Part shown: positions 5,693 through 15,900 of the stretch, one piece after another | Layout: every line of letters begins with the position of its first letter | Position numbering within the stretch: position 1 is the first letter of the stretch | Source of the DNA: Roseivirga sp. UBA6061 | GTDB taxonomy: Bacteria; Bacteroidota; Bacteroidia; Cytophagales; Cyclobacteriaceae | Direction of reading: 5' to 3' | NCBI GenBank assembly: GCA_002427745.1 | Contig: DIYF01000108.1 | Span: 1-25,894, forward strand | Length of the DNA: 25,894 nucleotides | Made by a program: the position numbers and the translations under genes | Notes under the pieces: generated by a model | The model's database searches: none | Seen by the model: only the letters and a program-made list of their open reading frames with translations | What the model was told of the DNA's origin: nothing

Positions 5693-6979
5693 ATGAACCA
5701 GTTAATACAAGAATTGCAATGGAGAGGTATGATTCACGATATCATGCCCGGCACCGAAGATCAGCTCTCTAAAGAAATGACGACCGGTTATGTAGGCTTC
5801 GACCCTACGGCTGATTCACTGCATATCGGTAACCTGGTACCTGTGATGTTACTCGTACACCTACAGCGGGCAGGGCATAAACCGATCGCTCTGGTAGGAG
5901 GAGCTACCGGTATGGTAGGCGACCCCTCAGGCAAGTCTTCAGAGCGCCCCATGCTCTCGGAAGAGCTGCTGAACCACAATCTGCAGTGCCAGGAGAAGCA
6001 ATTGAGGCAATTTCTGGATTTTGACTGTGGTGAGAATTCGGCTGAGATTGTAAACAATTACGACTGGTTTAAAGACTTTAGCTTCCTCGGCTTTATCAGA
6101 GATGTAGGTAAGCATATCACGGTAAACTACATGATGGCCAAAGACTCTGTAAAGAACAGGCTGGAAACCGGCATGTCTTTTACTGAGTTTACTTACCAGC
6201 TGGTGCAGGGCTATGACTTTCTGCACCTCTACCAAAACCACAACTGCAAGATCCAGATGGGTGGGTCAGACCAGTGGGGTAATATTGTGACGGGCACTGA
6301 GCTCATTCGCAGAAAGGCACAGGGTGAAGCTTTTGCCATGACCGCTCCCCTGATCAAAAAGGCAGACGGTTCTAAGTTTGGTAAGTCAGAAGGAGGCAAT
6401 GTATGGCTCGATAAAGAGAAGACCTCCCCCTACAAGTTCTACCAGTACTGGCTCAATGCTTCTGATGAAGATGCTGCCAACTTTATTCGCATTTTCACTT
6501 TACTGAGTGAAGACGAAACAAAGGAGCTGGAAGCTGCTCATGCTGAAGCTCCCCATACGCGTACTTTGCAGAAGGCTCTGGCCAAAGATATCACCATCCG
6601 CGTACACTCCGAAGAGGACTACGAGATGGCCGTAAAAGCCTCAGGAATCCTTTTTGGCAAGTCTACCTCAGAAGACCTCGAATCGCTTGATGAAGCCACC
6701 CTACTGGCTGTTTTTGAAGGTGTACCCCAGGTAACTATAAGCCAGGAAGACTTTGATGCTACTACCAGCCCTATCGACCTGCTCTCAACCGTGACTGAAA
6801 GCGTGATTTTCAAATCCAAGGGAGAGGCCCGTAAGATGATTCAGGGTGGCGGTGTAAGCATTAACAAGGCAAAACTTCTGGACATCAATGAATTGCCTCA
6901 GATTAACCTCTTAAAGGATAGGTATTTTCTTGTACAAAGAGGAAGAAGAAACTACTTCCTCGTTACCGTAGCTTCATAA
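5693..6979 (+). CDS. tyrS: Tyrosyl-tRNA synthetase
   Basis: This 428-residue class I synthetase joins tyrosine to tRNA(Tyr) in the cytoplasm. The HIGH-type motif is HIGN at residues 44-47, and the KMSKS-type loop is KFGKS at 228-232, the form used by the bacterial TyrRS branch. The tyrosine- and ATP-binding core includes GSDQWGNI at 191-198. A C-terminal S4 RNA-binding domain covers about 365-428 ([20 protein letters not shown]). The length is normal for the family. It has its own promoter-like element at 5663 and stands alone. Confidence 0.98.
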   Translation: MNQLIQELQWRGMIHDIMPGTEDQLSKEMTTGYVGFDPTADSLHIGNLVPVMLLVHLQRAGHKPIALVGGATGMVGDPSGKSSERPMLSEELLNHNLQCQEKQLRQFLDFDCGENSAEIVNNYDWFKDFSFLGFIRDVGKHITVNYMMAKDSVKNRLETGMSFTEFTYQLVQGYDFLHLYQNHNCKIQMGGSDQWGNIVTGTELIRRKAQGEAFAMTAPLIKKADGSKFGKSEGGNVWLDKEKTSPYKFYQYWLNASDEDAANFIRIFTLLSEDETKELEAAHAEAPHTRTLQKALAKDITIRVHSEEDYEMAVKASGILFGKSTSEDLESLDEATLLAVFEGVPQVTISQEDFDATTSPIDLLSTVTESVIFKSKGEARKMIQGGGVSINKAKLLDINELPQINLLKDRYFLVQRGRRNYFLVTVAS

Positions 6980-7121
6980 TCAGGAGCGACCATCCAACAC
7001 ATATTGCGGTGCTGATGGCATAAATCTGCTCTATTGCTGATAAATTGGGCTATTATGCGCGTTCACTAAATACTTTACTCTTTTGGTAAACCCGTTAAGG
7101 TAACTCAACATTCGCAACACT

Positions 7122-8405
7122 ATGAATTTACGCTCTGAGCAGGCCGGCACGACCTGGACTCCTCTAAAGAATTTTTTGCTTCGATTCGGCTTTCTTTACT
7201 GGGTATTCTACATTTTTCCTTATGGCTTTGAATACCTGAACTGGCTCACACCTGACGATATTTCTCCCTGGACGGGTATTACCCAGTGGTTTGGTGAAAC
7301 CTTTCTGGGCTGGACTTTTGACCCGGAAAGATTACGCAAAGGCTTTGACACCAAATACGACTTCGCGCGCTTTATACTCATTGCGGCATTGTCATTTATA
7401 TTAACAATCATCTGGCTTTTTGTAGATGCCCGCAGACGCTGGCATTACAGCCCTAAGCTCAACAGTCTGTTGAGAACCATCCTGCGATACCATGTAGGCT
7501 TCACCCTTTTTCTTTATGGTATTGCTAAAGTCTACCTCTATCAGTTTGGCTATATGGGCCTGGACCGTATGGACAATGCAGTAGGCAATAACAGCCCCAT
7601 GGGTTTTCTGTGGCTCTTTATGAGCTACTCTCCTACCTACAACATCGGCACCGGCCTGATAGAAATGATAGGAGGTGTGTTGCTGCTTTTCAGGCGTACC
7701 ACTTTGCTGGGAGGCATTGTTTGCTTTGTGGCTATGGCCAATGTGGTCCTGATAGATATCGCTTATGATGTCACGGTAAAAATGTTTGCGATTCACCTGA
7801 CACTCATGGTGATGGTATTGCTGCTGGATGATGCCAAAAGGCTCTTCAATGTGCTGCTGTTTAACAGAGCCACCTCACCCCATCGGGAGCTACCTCTTAT
7901 TAATAACCCGAAGTATCGCATCCCCGGTTATGTAGTCAAGACCCTTCTCATCGGCTACATACTGATTGCCACTTTGCAATTTTCAGGGGGAATCAGAGAC
8001 ACCCGGATCAGTAATCGCGAGAATGCCGTACTGCACAATAAGTACGTAGTTGATCAGTTTGTCATCAACCAGGACACCCTGCCACCTCTGAAAGGTGATG
8101 CCAACCGCTGGGACGAAATGATGGTGGGTTCTTCCTATTCGCCCACCCGCATGTCTGTTAAAGATATGACAGGAAGAAGTCGATTCTATGTCTATGAAGC
8201 AGATACTGTAAATAAGACATTCGTCTTTTATTCACGAAGAGACAGTACCGACCGCTATGAAATGCGCTATTCACAACCCTCCGAAGAGCAGTTTATCATG
8301 GATGGTATCCATAAGACCGATACACTGCATATTGAAATGAAGATCTTCAGCCGCGAAGACTACGGTTTAGGCAGTGGCAAAATCAACTGGGTGCGGGATT
8401 TGTAA
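7122..8405 (+). CDS. DoxX-like multipass membrane protein with a C-terminal soluble domain
   Basis: This 427-residue protein has about seven predicted membrane segments, at roughly 18-37, 83-101, 122-141, 176-191, 196-215, 222-237 and 269-287. The region 122-237, with YGIAKVYLYQFG and a GLIEMIGGVLLLFRR segment, looks like the four-helix DoxX/DoxD fold. Residues 290-427 form a predicted beta-rich soluble domain (for example FYVYEADTVNKTFVFYSRRD) that is not part of standard DoxX proteins. No heme- or metal-binding motif is evident. The substrate or partner is unknown. It is followed by the repeat element at 8418. Confidence 0.6.
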   Translation: MNLRSEQAGTTWTPLKNFLLRFGFLYWVFYIFPYGFEYLNWLTPDDISPWTGITQWFGETFLGWTFDPERLRKGFDTKYDFARFILIAALSFILTIIWLFVDARRRWHYSPKLNSLLRTILRYHVGFTLFLYGIAKVYLYQFGYMGLDRMDNAVGNNSPMGFLWLFMSYSPTYNIGTGLIEMIGGVLLLFRRTTLLGGIVCFVAMANVVLIDIAYDVTVKMFAIHLTLMVMVLLLDDAKRLFNVLLFNRATSPHRELPLINNPKYRIPGYVVKTLLIGYILIATLQFSGGIRDTRISNRENAVLHNKYVVDQFVINQDTLPPLKGDANRWDEMMVGSSYSPTRMSVKDMTGRSRFYVYEADTVNKTFVFYSRRDSTDRYEMRYSQPSEEQFIMDGIHKTDTLHIEMKIFSREDYGLGSGKINWVRDL

Positions 8406-8417
8406 CCAAAACAAAAA

Positions 8418-8546
8418 GAGGCTGTCTCAAAAGTATTCAATCGTTACGAAGGTAGTCAGGTAATCTCCTCGTGCGACCCGGAAATAAAGGTCGGGGTTAC
8501 TTCATTTTATTTGTAATGACGACTTATTTGGTTTTGAAACAGCCTC
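8418..8546. repeat. 129-bp MITE-like element with 15-bp terminal inverted repeats
   Basis: GAGGCTGTCTCAAAA at 8418-8432 and TTTTGAAACAGCCTC at 8532-8546 are inverted copies with one mismatch. Inside lie words of the GTCATTGCGAA-type Bacteroidota repeat (TCGTTACGAA at 8441-8450, and GTCATTAC on the minus strand near the right end) and a smaller hairpin (CGACC / GGTCG). The outer arms resemble the GAGGCTGTCTC terminator stem common in this phylum. It lies between convergent genes. It encodes no transposase, and the small frame crossing it (8471-8662) is not considered a gene. Confidence 0.65.
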
Positions 8547-8566
8547 CTGCTCAATCCGGGGGATTA

Positions 8567-9445
8567 CTACTCTGCCTTTTTGAGCTTATAGGCTCCATTG
8601 ATATTATCGATATAAATGAGATAATCCCTGAAAAAGCTGATACCAATTCTTGGCTGACTTGATGTATTAATATTCACCGCTACATCCTCAAAGCTGAAGC
8701 TCCCCAGTCTGACCTGCGGGATAACTCCGACTTTCTCTGTTATTCTCTGAAGTCCTCCCAGAGTATAGCGCTCTCTTTGATTATCTGCCAATGGTATTTG
8801 ATCTGCCAGTTCTTTCGCCAGCTTTGACCCCTCTGGCAGGTTAATAACTGAGGAGCTACCGAAGTCTATAATCACCTTGTGTCTATTGCCGTTGACTGAA
8901 ATATAGGTATAAGGAGCCCCTTCCGACCTTAAGAGTTCAATTTCTTCAAAAGAATCATCCGCCAGGTCAGCATTAGACACTTCCAACGACTTGTTCGGGT
9001 AATCTATCAGCCAGTTTGCTTTACTGATAATCGGCTGGCCGATGATTCCTCCAAAACCGGGAATCTGCTCTTTTAAGCCTGCCAGGTCCCCATTAAGTGC
9101 ATTGGTATTCTTGAAGGTCACCCCACCCAGCTCAAACGAATACAGTACTTCTTTCCCAAGACTCATTTTTCTCTTTGAGGCACCTGAGTACCTGGCTGTC
9201 TTTCCCTGGGTATTACCTCGCTGGACTATAGTCAGGTCTGCTCCGGTATCGAAAAGAAAGTTCTTCACATCTCCATCTACTGTGGCTTCTAAAACAATCA
9301 CTGATTTTTTTGTAGTGAAATCAAGTTTTGCATAAAAGTTACCAGGCTCAACAGTTCCTGTTTTCTGAAGATTTGTAACTGAACAACCTGACCAGAGCAG
9401 GCAGAGGGACAAAGCCAGCCCCCTGACTGTTGTTGTATACTTCAT
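8567..9445 (-). CDS. Retropepsin-like aspartyl protease, lipoprotein
   Basis: This 292-residue protein starts with a lipoprotein signal ending in WSGC (Cys21). Two aspartyl-protease half-domains are visible: FLFDTGAD at about 63-70, with the catalytic-type DTG, and a second VIIDFGSSS at about 191-199, where DTG has become DFG. Each is followed by a glycine-bearing strand segment (GGIIGQPII and PRIGISFFRD). It is therefore a single-chain, two-lobed protease-like protein anchored to a membrane. It is the last gene of a unit with a TonB receptor and a DUF4249 lipoprotein, 9 nt after the latter. It may process peptides or its partners; DFG in lobe two might reduce or abolish activity. Confidence 0.8.
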   Translation of the reverse strand: MKYTTTVRGLALSLCLLWSGCSVTNLQKTGTVEPGNFYAKLDFTTKKSVIVLEATVDGDVKNFLFDTGADLTIVQRGNTQGKTARYSGASKRKMSLGKEVLYSFELGGVTFKNTNALNGDLAGLKEQIPGFGGIIGQPIISKANWLIDYPNKSLEVSNADLADDSFEEIELLRSEGAPYTYISVNGNRHKVIIDFGSSSVINLPEGSKLAKELADQIPLADNQRERYTLGGLQRITEKVGVIPQVRLGSFSFEDVAVNINTSSQPRIGISFFRDYLIYIDNINGAYKLKKAE

Positions 9446-9454
9446 AGAGTCAAT

Positions 9455-10306
9455 TTAATCCTCCCTGGGGTCAGTAATTATAATTTCATCCATCTCAATG
9501 GCACTCACCTGGAAGTAGCCCAGAGCACCGTTAGAAAGATTATTTCGTGGATTAGCCGGTGGCGGACTGAACATTCCTCCATCATTGTTGATGATATTGA
9601 ACAGGTCATTGTAATAGATGAAAGCTTCCCGGGTGATGCTGTACATCTCCACTCTCACCAGGTCATCCAGGGCATAAAAACCGGCAATCGGTAAGTCATC
9701 TATCGCCTCTCCGATGAATTCATCCTCAGCGAAATAAATATCCTCCTCATTGTCCTTTATCAGCTCATCGTTGCTATAGAATTTAAAAAGATAATGGTCT
9801 ACCCTATCCTGTGGTTCCTGGGCGTAAAAGAGCACTTCAAAGAAGTGTTCTTCCTCATCGGGATCGGCCAGTTCATCTTCGTTCACAATTACGGTCAGTG
9901 AATCAATCTTGGTCACCGGCATAAGTGTTTCCTGAGCCGTGTAGCTCTCACCATCTACCGTTACAGACATGGTATAGGTATTTCCTACCACTCCTGCATA
10001 GGGCGTTTCCGGCAGGTATACTCCATCCAGCTCAGGCAGGTTTTCAGGGTTGTGCAGGTAGCGCACTTCACCACCTGCATTATCGTTGACCACCACTACA
10101 GCATTGCTGATGCCTTCGGCCAGTCCTCCGGAATAGAAATCTCGGGATTTGGTCAGTTTAATATAGTTCAGGTCCTCGGTGGTGGTAATCAGGCCCTCTA
10201 TCACCACTTTGGCTTCAGATGGATCCGTATCAAGTCTCACGGTTTGCTCGCAGGCAAAGAAGCTGACCAGGATCAGACCGAATAAGTATTTTGATATATG
10301 TTTCAT
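9455..10306 (-). CDS. DUF4249 family lipoprotein
   Basis: This 283-residue protein has a lipoprotein signal with Cys19 (VSFFACEQT) and the typical start of DUF4249 proteins (CEQTVRLDTDPSEAKVVIEGLIT, with a beta-sandwich-like first domain). DUF4249 genes in Bacteroidota are nearly always placed beside a TonB-dependent receptor that has a carboxypeptidase-regulatory domain, as here, 11 nt downstream of it. By analogy with SusD it may be a surface lid or ligand-capturing partner of that receptor, but this is inference. The residue stretch 145-185 is strongly acidic (ADPDEEEHFFEV, DNEEDIYFAEDE), which might indicate cation binding. Confidence 0.85.
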   Translation of the reverse strand: MKHISKYLFGLILVSFFACEQTVRLDTDPSEAKVVIEGLITTTEDLNYIKLTKSRDFYSGGLAEGISNAVVVVNDNAGGEVRYLHNPENLPELDGVYLPETPYAGVVGNTYTMSVTVDGESYTAQETLMPVTKIDSLTVIVNEDELADPDEEEHFFEVLFYAQEPQDRVDHYLFKFYSNDELIKDNEEDIYFAEDEFIGEAIDDLPIAGFYALDDLVRVEMYSITREAFIYYNDLFNIINNDGGMFSPPPANPRNNLSNGALGYFQVSAIEMDEIIITDPRED

Positions 10307-10317
10307 GGTGAATTTGA

Positions 10318-12669
10318 TTAGAATTTGATGTTATAGGTAACTGAAGGGAGTAAAGGAAAGAGATAGATCATGCGCGCCTCTTTTGAGGTGCCATCGCCCA
10401 CAATGTCTCCATCATCATTTTGCTGAACACGGGTATAAAGCGAGAATGGATTTTTACGGCTGTAAGCATTGTACAGGGCAAACACCCAGGAAGTCTCGTA
10501 CTTCTTCCCTTTGTTCTTACGCGGAGTCAGCGTAGCACTCAGATCCAGGCGATGAAATGCCGGCAATCTGTAGCCATTGCGCTCAGTGATCACGTCAGCA
10601 ATATAGCCATCGCCCCACTGATAGGTACCCGAGGGTACTGTAGTGGGTTTTCCGGTACCATAAGTGAAGCTTCCACCAAACGACCACTTATCGTTGTAAT
10701 CATAGGTAGCCAGCATATTAAAGCTGTGTCTGCGATCGTGATTGGCCAGGAAAGTCCTGCTCAGGTTTACTCCGTCAATAGTTCTTTCCGCTTTGGAAAG
10801 TGTGTAGCTGGCAAAGCCTGTAAGTGCTCCTTTTTTCTTTTGTACGAATACCTCAAGACCATAACCTGTTGCCTCTCCCTGGCGATATTCAGTGGCGAGA
10901 TCCGTATTGAAGAAGAGTTGGGCATTGTCTGCAAAATCCGTCACATTATCCATCTTCTTGTAGTAGGCCTCGACAGATACTTCGTAGGTATTGTCCTTGA
11001 AGTTTCTGAAATAGCCAGCTGCAATCTGATCGGCCAGCTGAGGCTTCAGGTAGTAGCTACTGGGTGCCCAGGTATTGAAGGGCAAGGGTACGGTACCACT
11101 ACTGATCAGGTGAGTATTCTGCACCATGCGGTTATAGCTCAGCTTGACAGAGCTTTGCGGATTCAGCATGTAGCGCATGGAAAGCCTCGGCTCAAAGTTC
11201 ACGTAAGTTTTGATGGGCTCCAGTCGGCCAAAAGAAAGCGTATCGATACGGGTCGGATTCACATTATCCAGGTCATTTTCATAGAGGTAGACATCTCCCT
11301 TTCCTACACTCTGGAAAATAGAGAGCCTGGCTCCGTATACAAAGGTCAGCTTGTCGGAAATGCTATGCTGCGCTCCCAGATAGAAGGCATGATCGAGAGC
11401 GTACTCATTCTGTAGCTCGGTTTCTTTAAAGATCGACCCCTCCTTAGGTACAATCTTTCCCGGAGCAAATCTTCTGTAAGTAAAATGGTAGCCGAAGTCA
11501 AGTTCCAGCCTTGGGTTCACGTAGTAATTCAGGTCGTTTTTAAGGCTGTATTCCTGCAGGTCAGAATCCCAGGTAAAACCATCCGCTGCACTGGTAGATT
11601 CCAGCCCGTAATCGAAGTTAGAAGCAATAAGCGAGGTATTGCTGAACAGCTTATCATTAAAAAGGTGGTTCCAGCGGAAGGTGGCCGTACGGTTACCCCA
11701 ATCGAAGCCAAAATCATCGCCAAAACTGAAGTCGTCACGACCTGAATAGAGTGAAAGGAAAAACCTGTTTTTGTTATTGGCCCTCCAGTTCACCTTGGCA
11801 TTGATGTCATAGAAGTATACCAGGTTATCATTGTCGGCCGCTCTCAGAAAAAGGTCGACATAAGATCTGCGGGCAGAAATCAGGTAGGAACTTTCGTTCT
11901 GTTTGATAGGCCCTTCCAGAGAAATATTACTGGCCAGCAGACCAATTCCCGCTTCGCCCTCAAACTCTTTGTTGTTACCGTCTCTTGTACGGACGTCCAG
12001 TATGGAAGACAGTCTGCCCCCGAAACGAGCCGGAATTCCTCCTTTATAAAGCTCTGAGTCTTTGATGATATCAGCATTGAAGACTGAAAACAGTCCGAAT
12101 AAGTGAGAAGGATCATATACCGGAGCCTCATCAATCAGGATCAGGTTCTGGTCGGCACTACCTCCTCTTACAAAGAAGCTGGAAGTTCCCTCCCCTGCTG
12201 AAATTACACCGGGAAGCAGTTGAATGGTTTTGATAATATCCGGCTCTCCGAAGAGTGCCGGCAGCTTCTTAACCTGATCGATATTGAGCTCATTACGGCT
12301 CATTTGTATGCTGGTCACATGTTCTTCCGGTGCCTTTCCGGTAACCACTACCTCCTCCAGTTCTACAGACTCTTCTTCCAGAGAAATGTTCTGAGAAATG
12401 TCTTTGTCGAGTACCACCTGCATTTCCACTGCCTCATAGCCGATGAAGCTGTAGCGAATGGTATAGGTACCCGGTGCCAGAGTGAGGGAGTAGAAGCCAT
12501 AACTGTTGGAGATCACCCCGTTTTTGAGCTCCTTGACATATACCGTTACGCCAAGAAGCTCCTCTCCGTTGGAGGCATCTCGCACATAGCCATTGAGGGT
12601 GTATTTCTGTTGGGCAAATGCCGCTACTGCGCATAGCATTGCCAGTATTGCGAAAAAAGTTTTACGCAT
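10318..12669 (-). CDS. TonB-dependent outer membrane receptor
   Basis: The preferred start at 12669 gives 783 residues and places a signal peptide first (MRKTFFAILAMLCAVAAFAQQ-like); a longer frame to 12741 would put 24 polar residues ahead of it. Next come a carboxypeptidase-regulatory-like domain at about 22-105 (GYVRDASNGEELLGVTVYVK), the strand LEEVVVTG, and a plug domain at about 120-225 with LLPGVISAGEGTSSFFVRGG and GIPARFGGRLSSILDVR. The remainder is a beta-barrel ending in the aromatic-type terminus TYNIKF. It imports an unknown ligand across the outer membrane with energy from TonB-ExbBD. It is the first gene of a unit with DUF4249 and protease lipoproteins. Confidence 0.93.
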   Translation of the reverse strand: MRKTFFAILAMLCAVAAFAQQKYTLNGYVRDASNGEELLGVTVYVKELKNGVISNSYGFYSLTLAPGTYTIRYSFIGYEAVEMQVVLDKDISQNISLEEESVELEEVVVTGKAPEEHVTSIQMSRNELNIDQVKKLPALFGEPDIIKTIQLLPGVISAGEGTSSFFVRGGSADQNLILIDEAPVYDPSHLFGLFSVFNADIIKDSELYKGGIPARFGGRLSSILDVRTRDGNNKEFEGEAGIGLLASNISLEGPIKQNESSYLISARRSYVDLFLRAADNDNLVYFYDINAKVNWRANNKNRFFLSLYSGRDDFSFGDDFGFDWGNRTATFRWNHLFNDKLFSNTSLIASNFDYGLESTSAADGFTWDSDLQEYSLKNDLNYYVNPRLELDFGYHFTYRRFAPGKIVPKEGSIFKETELQNEYALDHAFYLGAQHSISDKLTFVYGARLSIFQSVGKGDVYLYENDLDNVNPTRIDTLSFGRLEPIKTYVNFEPRLSMRYMLNPQSSVKLSYNRMVQNTHLISSGTVPLPFNTWAPSSYYLKPQLADQIAAGYFRNFKDNTYEVSVEAYYKKMDNVTDFADNAQLFFNTDLATEYRQGEATGYGLEVFVQKKKGALTGFASYTLSKAERTIDGVNLSRTFLANHDRRHSFNMLATYDYNDKWSFGGSFTYGTGKPTTVPSGTYQWGDGYIADVITERNGYRLPAFHRLDLSATLTPRKNKGKKYETSWVFALYNAYSRKNPFSLYTRVQQNDDGDIVGDGTSKEARMIYLFPLLPSVTYNIKF

Positions 12670-12868
12670 TTTAAAAATGAGTTTTTGATGTGTTGTTGTT
12701 GATGTTGTTCTCTTCTGAAGCCTTCCTTTTGAATGCTCCACCCCTGTGACGACCCACCGGGGTATTACACGTAGAGCAAAACAAAAATTCTACCAATAGG
12801 TCGAATAAAAAGCCAAAAGGTTTCAAAAAAGGGCTAAAAAAGGCCATTATTTTTTTCGACAGCCCATG

Positions 12869-12900
12869 AAAAAAGGGCGCAGACTCACGCCTACACCCTT
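12869..12900 (-). terminator. Intrinsic terminator of the repeat surface-protein gene
   Basis: On the minus strand AAGGGTGT pairs with GCGCCCTT (two G-T pairs) around a 12-base loop, followed by a run of six T. It lies about 40 bases after the stop codon at 12941 and before the TonB receptor gene on the same strand. An inner GGCG/CGCC pairing is an alternative stem. Confidence 0.6.
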
Positions 12901-12927
12901 AACCAATCCAAAACTCTACTCTTTAAT

Positions 12928-12940
12928 CCGCGACTCGCGG
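12928..12940. repeat. Perfect 13-bp palindrome CCGCGA-C-TCGCGG next to a stop codon
   Basis: It directly follows the stop codon of the repeat surface-protein gene on the minus strand. As RNA it could form only a small CCGC/GCGG hairpin with a five-base loop. There is no T-run, so it is not a terminator by itself; it might protect the 3' end of the mRNA. Confidence 0.35.
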
Positions 12941-15900
12941 CTATTTATCTTTTTTCAGCAATTCTCTCAGCTTCTTATTCTCTTCTTCCAGCTTCTCTAT
13001 CTTTTTGTTCATTTCAATCAGATAGAGTGTTACTTCCTCTACTTTCTTTAAAAGTGTAGCATCCATATTGCCCAGGTCAATCCCCTTTTCTTCCACTTCT
13101 TTGGCAGAGGGTACTTCAGGCAGGTGCTTGTTGTCTTTGACAAAGGCTTCTACTTCGCTGAGCGGTCTCAGTCTGAACTCAGGCTCAAAGACATAGTCAG
13201 GCCAGCCCTGACCGGGAGTGGCCGTAACAATGAGCTTGGTAGCTTCCGCCTCACCATTTATAATCAGATCTCCACCGATGTCTCCTCCATTGGCGAAATG
13301 AAACGAGTTAAGGTCTACCCAAAACGGCACCAAACCATTTGCTCCATTATAAAAGACCCTATCATTTATCTTGTTATACCCCCATCCTCTGCCTTCAGAA
13401 AATTTATACGCCAGCGTTGTCATTTCTCCGGAAACATCATTATGCTCCAATACCTTTATATTACCATCAATTACAGTAACTCCTCTGACTTCAAGTTTAC
13501 CGGCTGGTACATCATTACCGGTTCCGATCCCTACTCTCCCTGAGGTGAACTGGATATCTCCTGAGTTATCTGTCCAGGGTGTGGTAAGAGTCGAAAGCAA
13601 TGGTGTTCCATCTGCCAGTAAATATTCAGTAGCTGCTACTTTACCATTTATGGTGAGGGCAGAGTTGGCCTCGAGGGTAGTAGTATTGATACCTACTTTT
13701 CCATTATCAAACTCACCGTAAATCAGCGAACCTCCCGTTTGAGAAACCTCATCATTACCAATGTAGAGCCTGTTAGATGCCAAAGCAGCTCCATTACCCG
13801 CATTATATCCGATAAAGACATTCCTTTCTCCCTCGGAGTCATATCCTGCCCGATAGCCAATTCCGACATTCTGCGAGGCGTTGACACCTACTGCACCAGC
13901 TTCGGTTCCCAAGTATGTATTACCTCCTGCCTGATTAGTGTTCTCTCTACCAGCACCATGACCAACCATGACATTTCGCATACCCAGTAGTGACTCTTTT
14001 CCTGCCTTATCTCCTATCAGCGTGTTGTAGCTTCCATTGTTACGTAGTCCTGACTGATATCCCATGTAGGTATTCGATAAACCTGTAGTATTGCCCTTAC
14101 CACTGGAATGTCCGATAAATGCGTTGTTACTGCCTGTGGTGTTAATATTTCCGGCAACATACCCCATAATGGTATTGTTATTCCCGGTTGTATTAGCTCC
14201 CCCTGCTACGTAACCAAAGACGGTATTATAAGCTCCTTCAGTATTGTCGGAACCTGCAGATCTACCAAAAAACATATTCCTTTCACCGGTCATAGAAGAA
14301 TTACCGGCTGCATGTCCAAAAGCGATATTTCGCGCGACAGAAGAGTAAGTAAGAAAATCATCCCCATTTCTGGTAATGACAACATCTGTATCAAGTTTTA
14401 AGGCTCCGGTAAGGTTTAAACCACCTGCTACCGTCAAGGCAGAGTTGGCATCGAGTGTAGCAGTTCCTATCCCCACCTTACCCGTGTCGAAAGTAATATC
14501 TGATGAAGAGGCTGTCCATGGTGTAGTGATCGTGGAGAGTAAGGGGGTGCCATCTGCCAGCAAGTATTCAGTAGCCGCTACCTTGCCGTTTATAGTGAGT
14601 GCAGAGTTTGCTTCCAGGGTAGTGGTATTAATCCCTACTTTACCATTGTCAAATTCACCGTATACCAAAGCTTCTCTCAAAGAGGCGCGCTTGTTGGCAA
14701 TGTACAGACGATCTGATTCATCAGCCGCTTCAAGACCGGCTTCATAACCCAGAAAAACATTATAATTACCATTAGCTGCGCTTCCTCCTGCCTGCGTTCC
14801 GAGTGCCACATTTCCCTCTCCTTCCAGTGCCTCACCTGCGCGGTAACCAATGGCGATATTGCTACTACCATTGATACTGTTATTACCTGCCTCCGTACCT
14901 ATGAATGTATTTCGCCCGGTTGCACTGCTGTTATTCTGCCCTGCCAGATATCCAATGGCCACATTTTCGTTGGCCAGAGCCCCTGCTGATCCTGCATTGC
15001 TTCCTAAATACACATTCTTCGCTCCATTGTTTGCTGAACCCGCTGCATAGCCTAAGTATGTATTATTAGCTCCGGTTGTATTGTCCAGACCAGCGACATT
15101 TCCAAAAAAGGCATTCTTATCGCCTGATGTGTTCTTATCACCTGCACTATAACCAAAGAATGAGTTATTAGAGGCTGTGTTATTCCTTCCAGCCCATGTT
15201 CCTACAAAAGTATTTCTGATACCAATCAGGTTGGACTTACCTGTTTCATTACCCACAAACACGTTTTGCCCACCTGTATCATTGAGTGAACCAGCCATAA
15301 GTCCCACAAACACGTTACTATTACCTGTTGTATTGCTCTTACCTGCCTCATAGCCAAAAAATGAGTTGGAGGAAGCCGTAGTGTTGGCAGTACCGGATCT
15401 TGAACCCACAAAAGTGTTGTTCCCGCCAGTCGTATTTAATCGTCCGGCTGAATTTCCAACAAACACATTATTATTACCGGTTGTATTGGCTCTTCCCGAC
15501 TCATTTCCAAAAAATGAATTTGAATGCCCCGCTGTATTATACCTGCCCGTCTCGGCACCGAAAAAACTGTTAGCTCCACCTGTAGTGGTAAGGCGGCCAG
15601 CGCCAAAACCAAAGAATGAGTTCTTAGATCCGGTATCATTGGAAGTACCGGCAGCTGCACCAAAAAATGCGTTAAAATTACCAGTTGTATTACTTTTACC
15701 ACTCTCATTACCAAAAAAAGCATTGTTACCTCCTGTCGTATTGGCTGAGCCGGCAGAAATCCCATAAAAGGCATTACTAGTTCCACTGGCTGAAGCAAAA
15801 GGAAGTCCATTGAGTGTAATACCAAAGTCGGTATCCAGCATGAGGTCTCCTCTCAGGGCAAGGCTTCCGCCAACCGTAAGAGCTGCATTCGGATCAATCG

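Noticed and set aside
8471..8662. Small plus-strand open frame of 63 codons
   Set aside because: It begins inside the repeat element and ends antisense to the protease gene, with no recognisable features.
10420..11415. Long plus-strand open frame of 331 codons
   Set aside because: It lies entirely antisense to the TonB receptor gene, has no recognisable domain, and its composition is that of a complement of coding DNA.
12670..12741. Longer start of the TonB receptor at 12741
   Set aside because: The added 24 residues are polar and precede a normal signal peptide; 12669 is the better start.
12831..12865. GGGCT / AGCCC inverted repeat as a terminator
   Set aside because: The stem has five pairs and a 25-base loop; the hairpin at 12869-12900 with a T-run is the better candidate.
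15366..15767. Plus-strand open frame with repeating proline- and valine-rich sequence
   Set aside because: It is the reverse complement of the 17-residue repeats of the surface protein; the repeat look comes from the real gene.
14800..15780. Regular repeats of about 51 bp that could suggest a CRISPR array or satellite DNA
   Set aside because: The repeats are imperfect, have no constant spacer, keep the reading frame and encode the 17-residue protein repeats.
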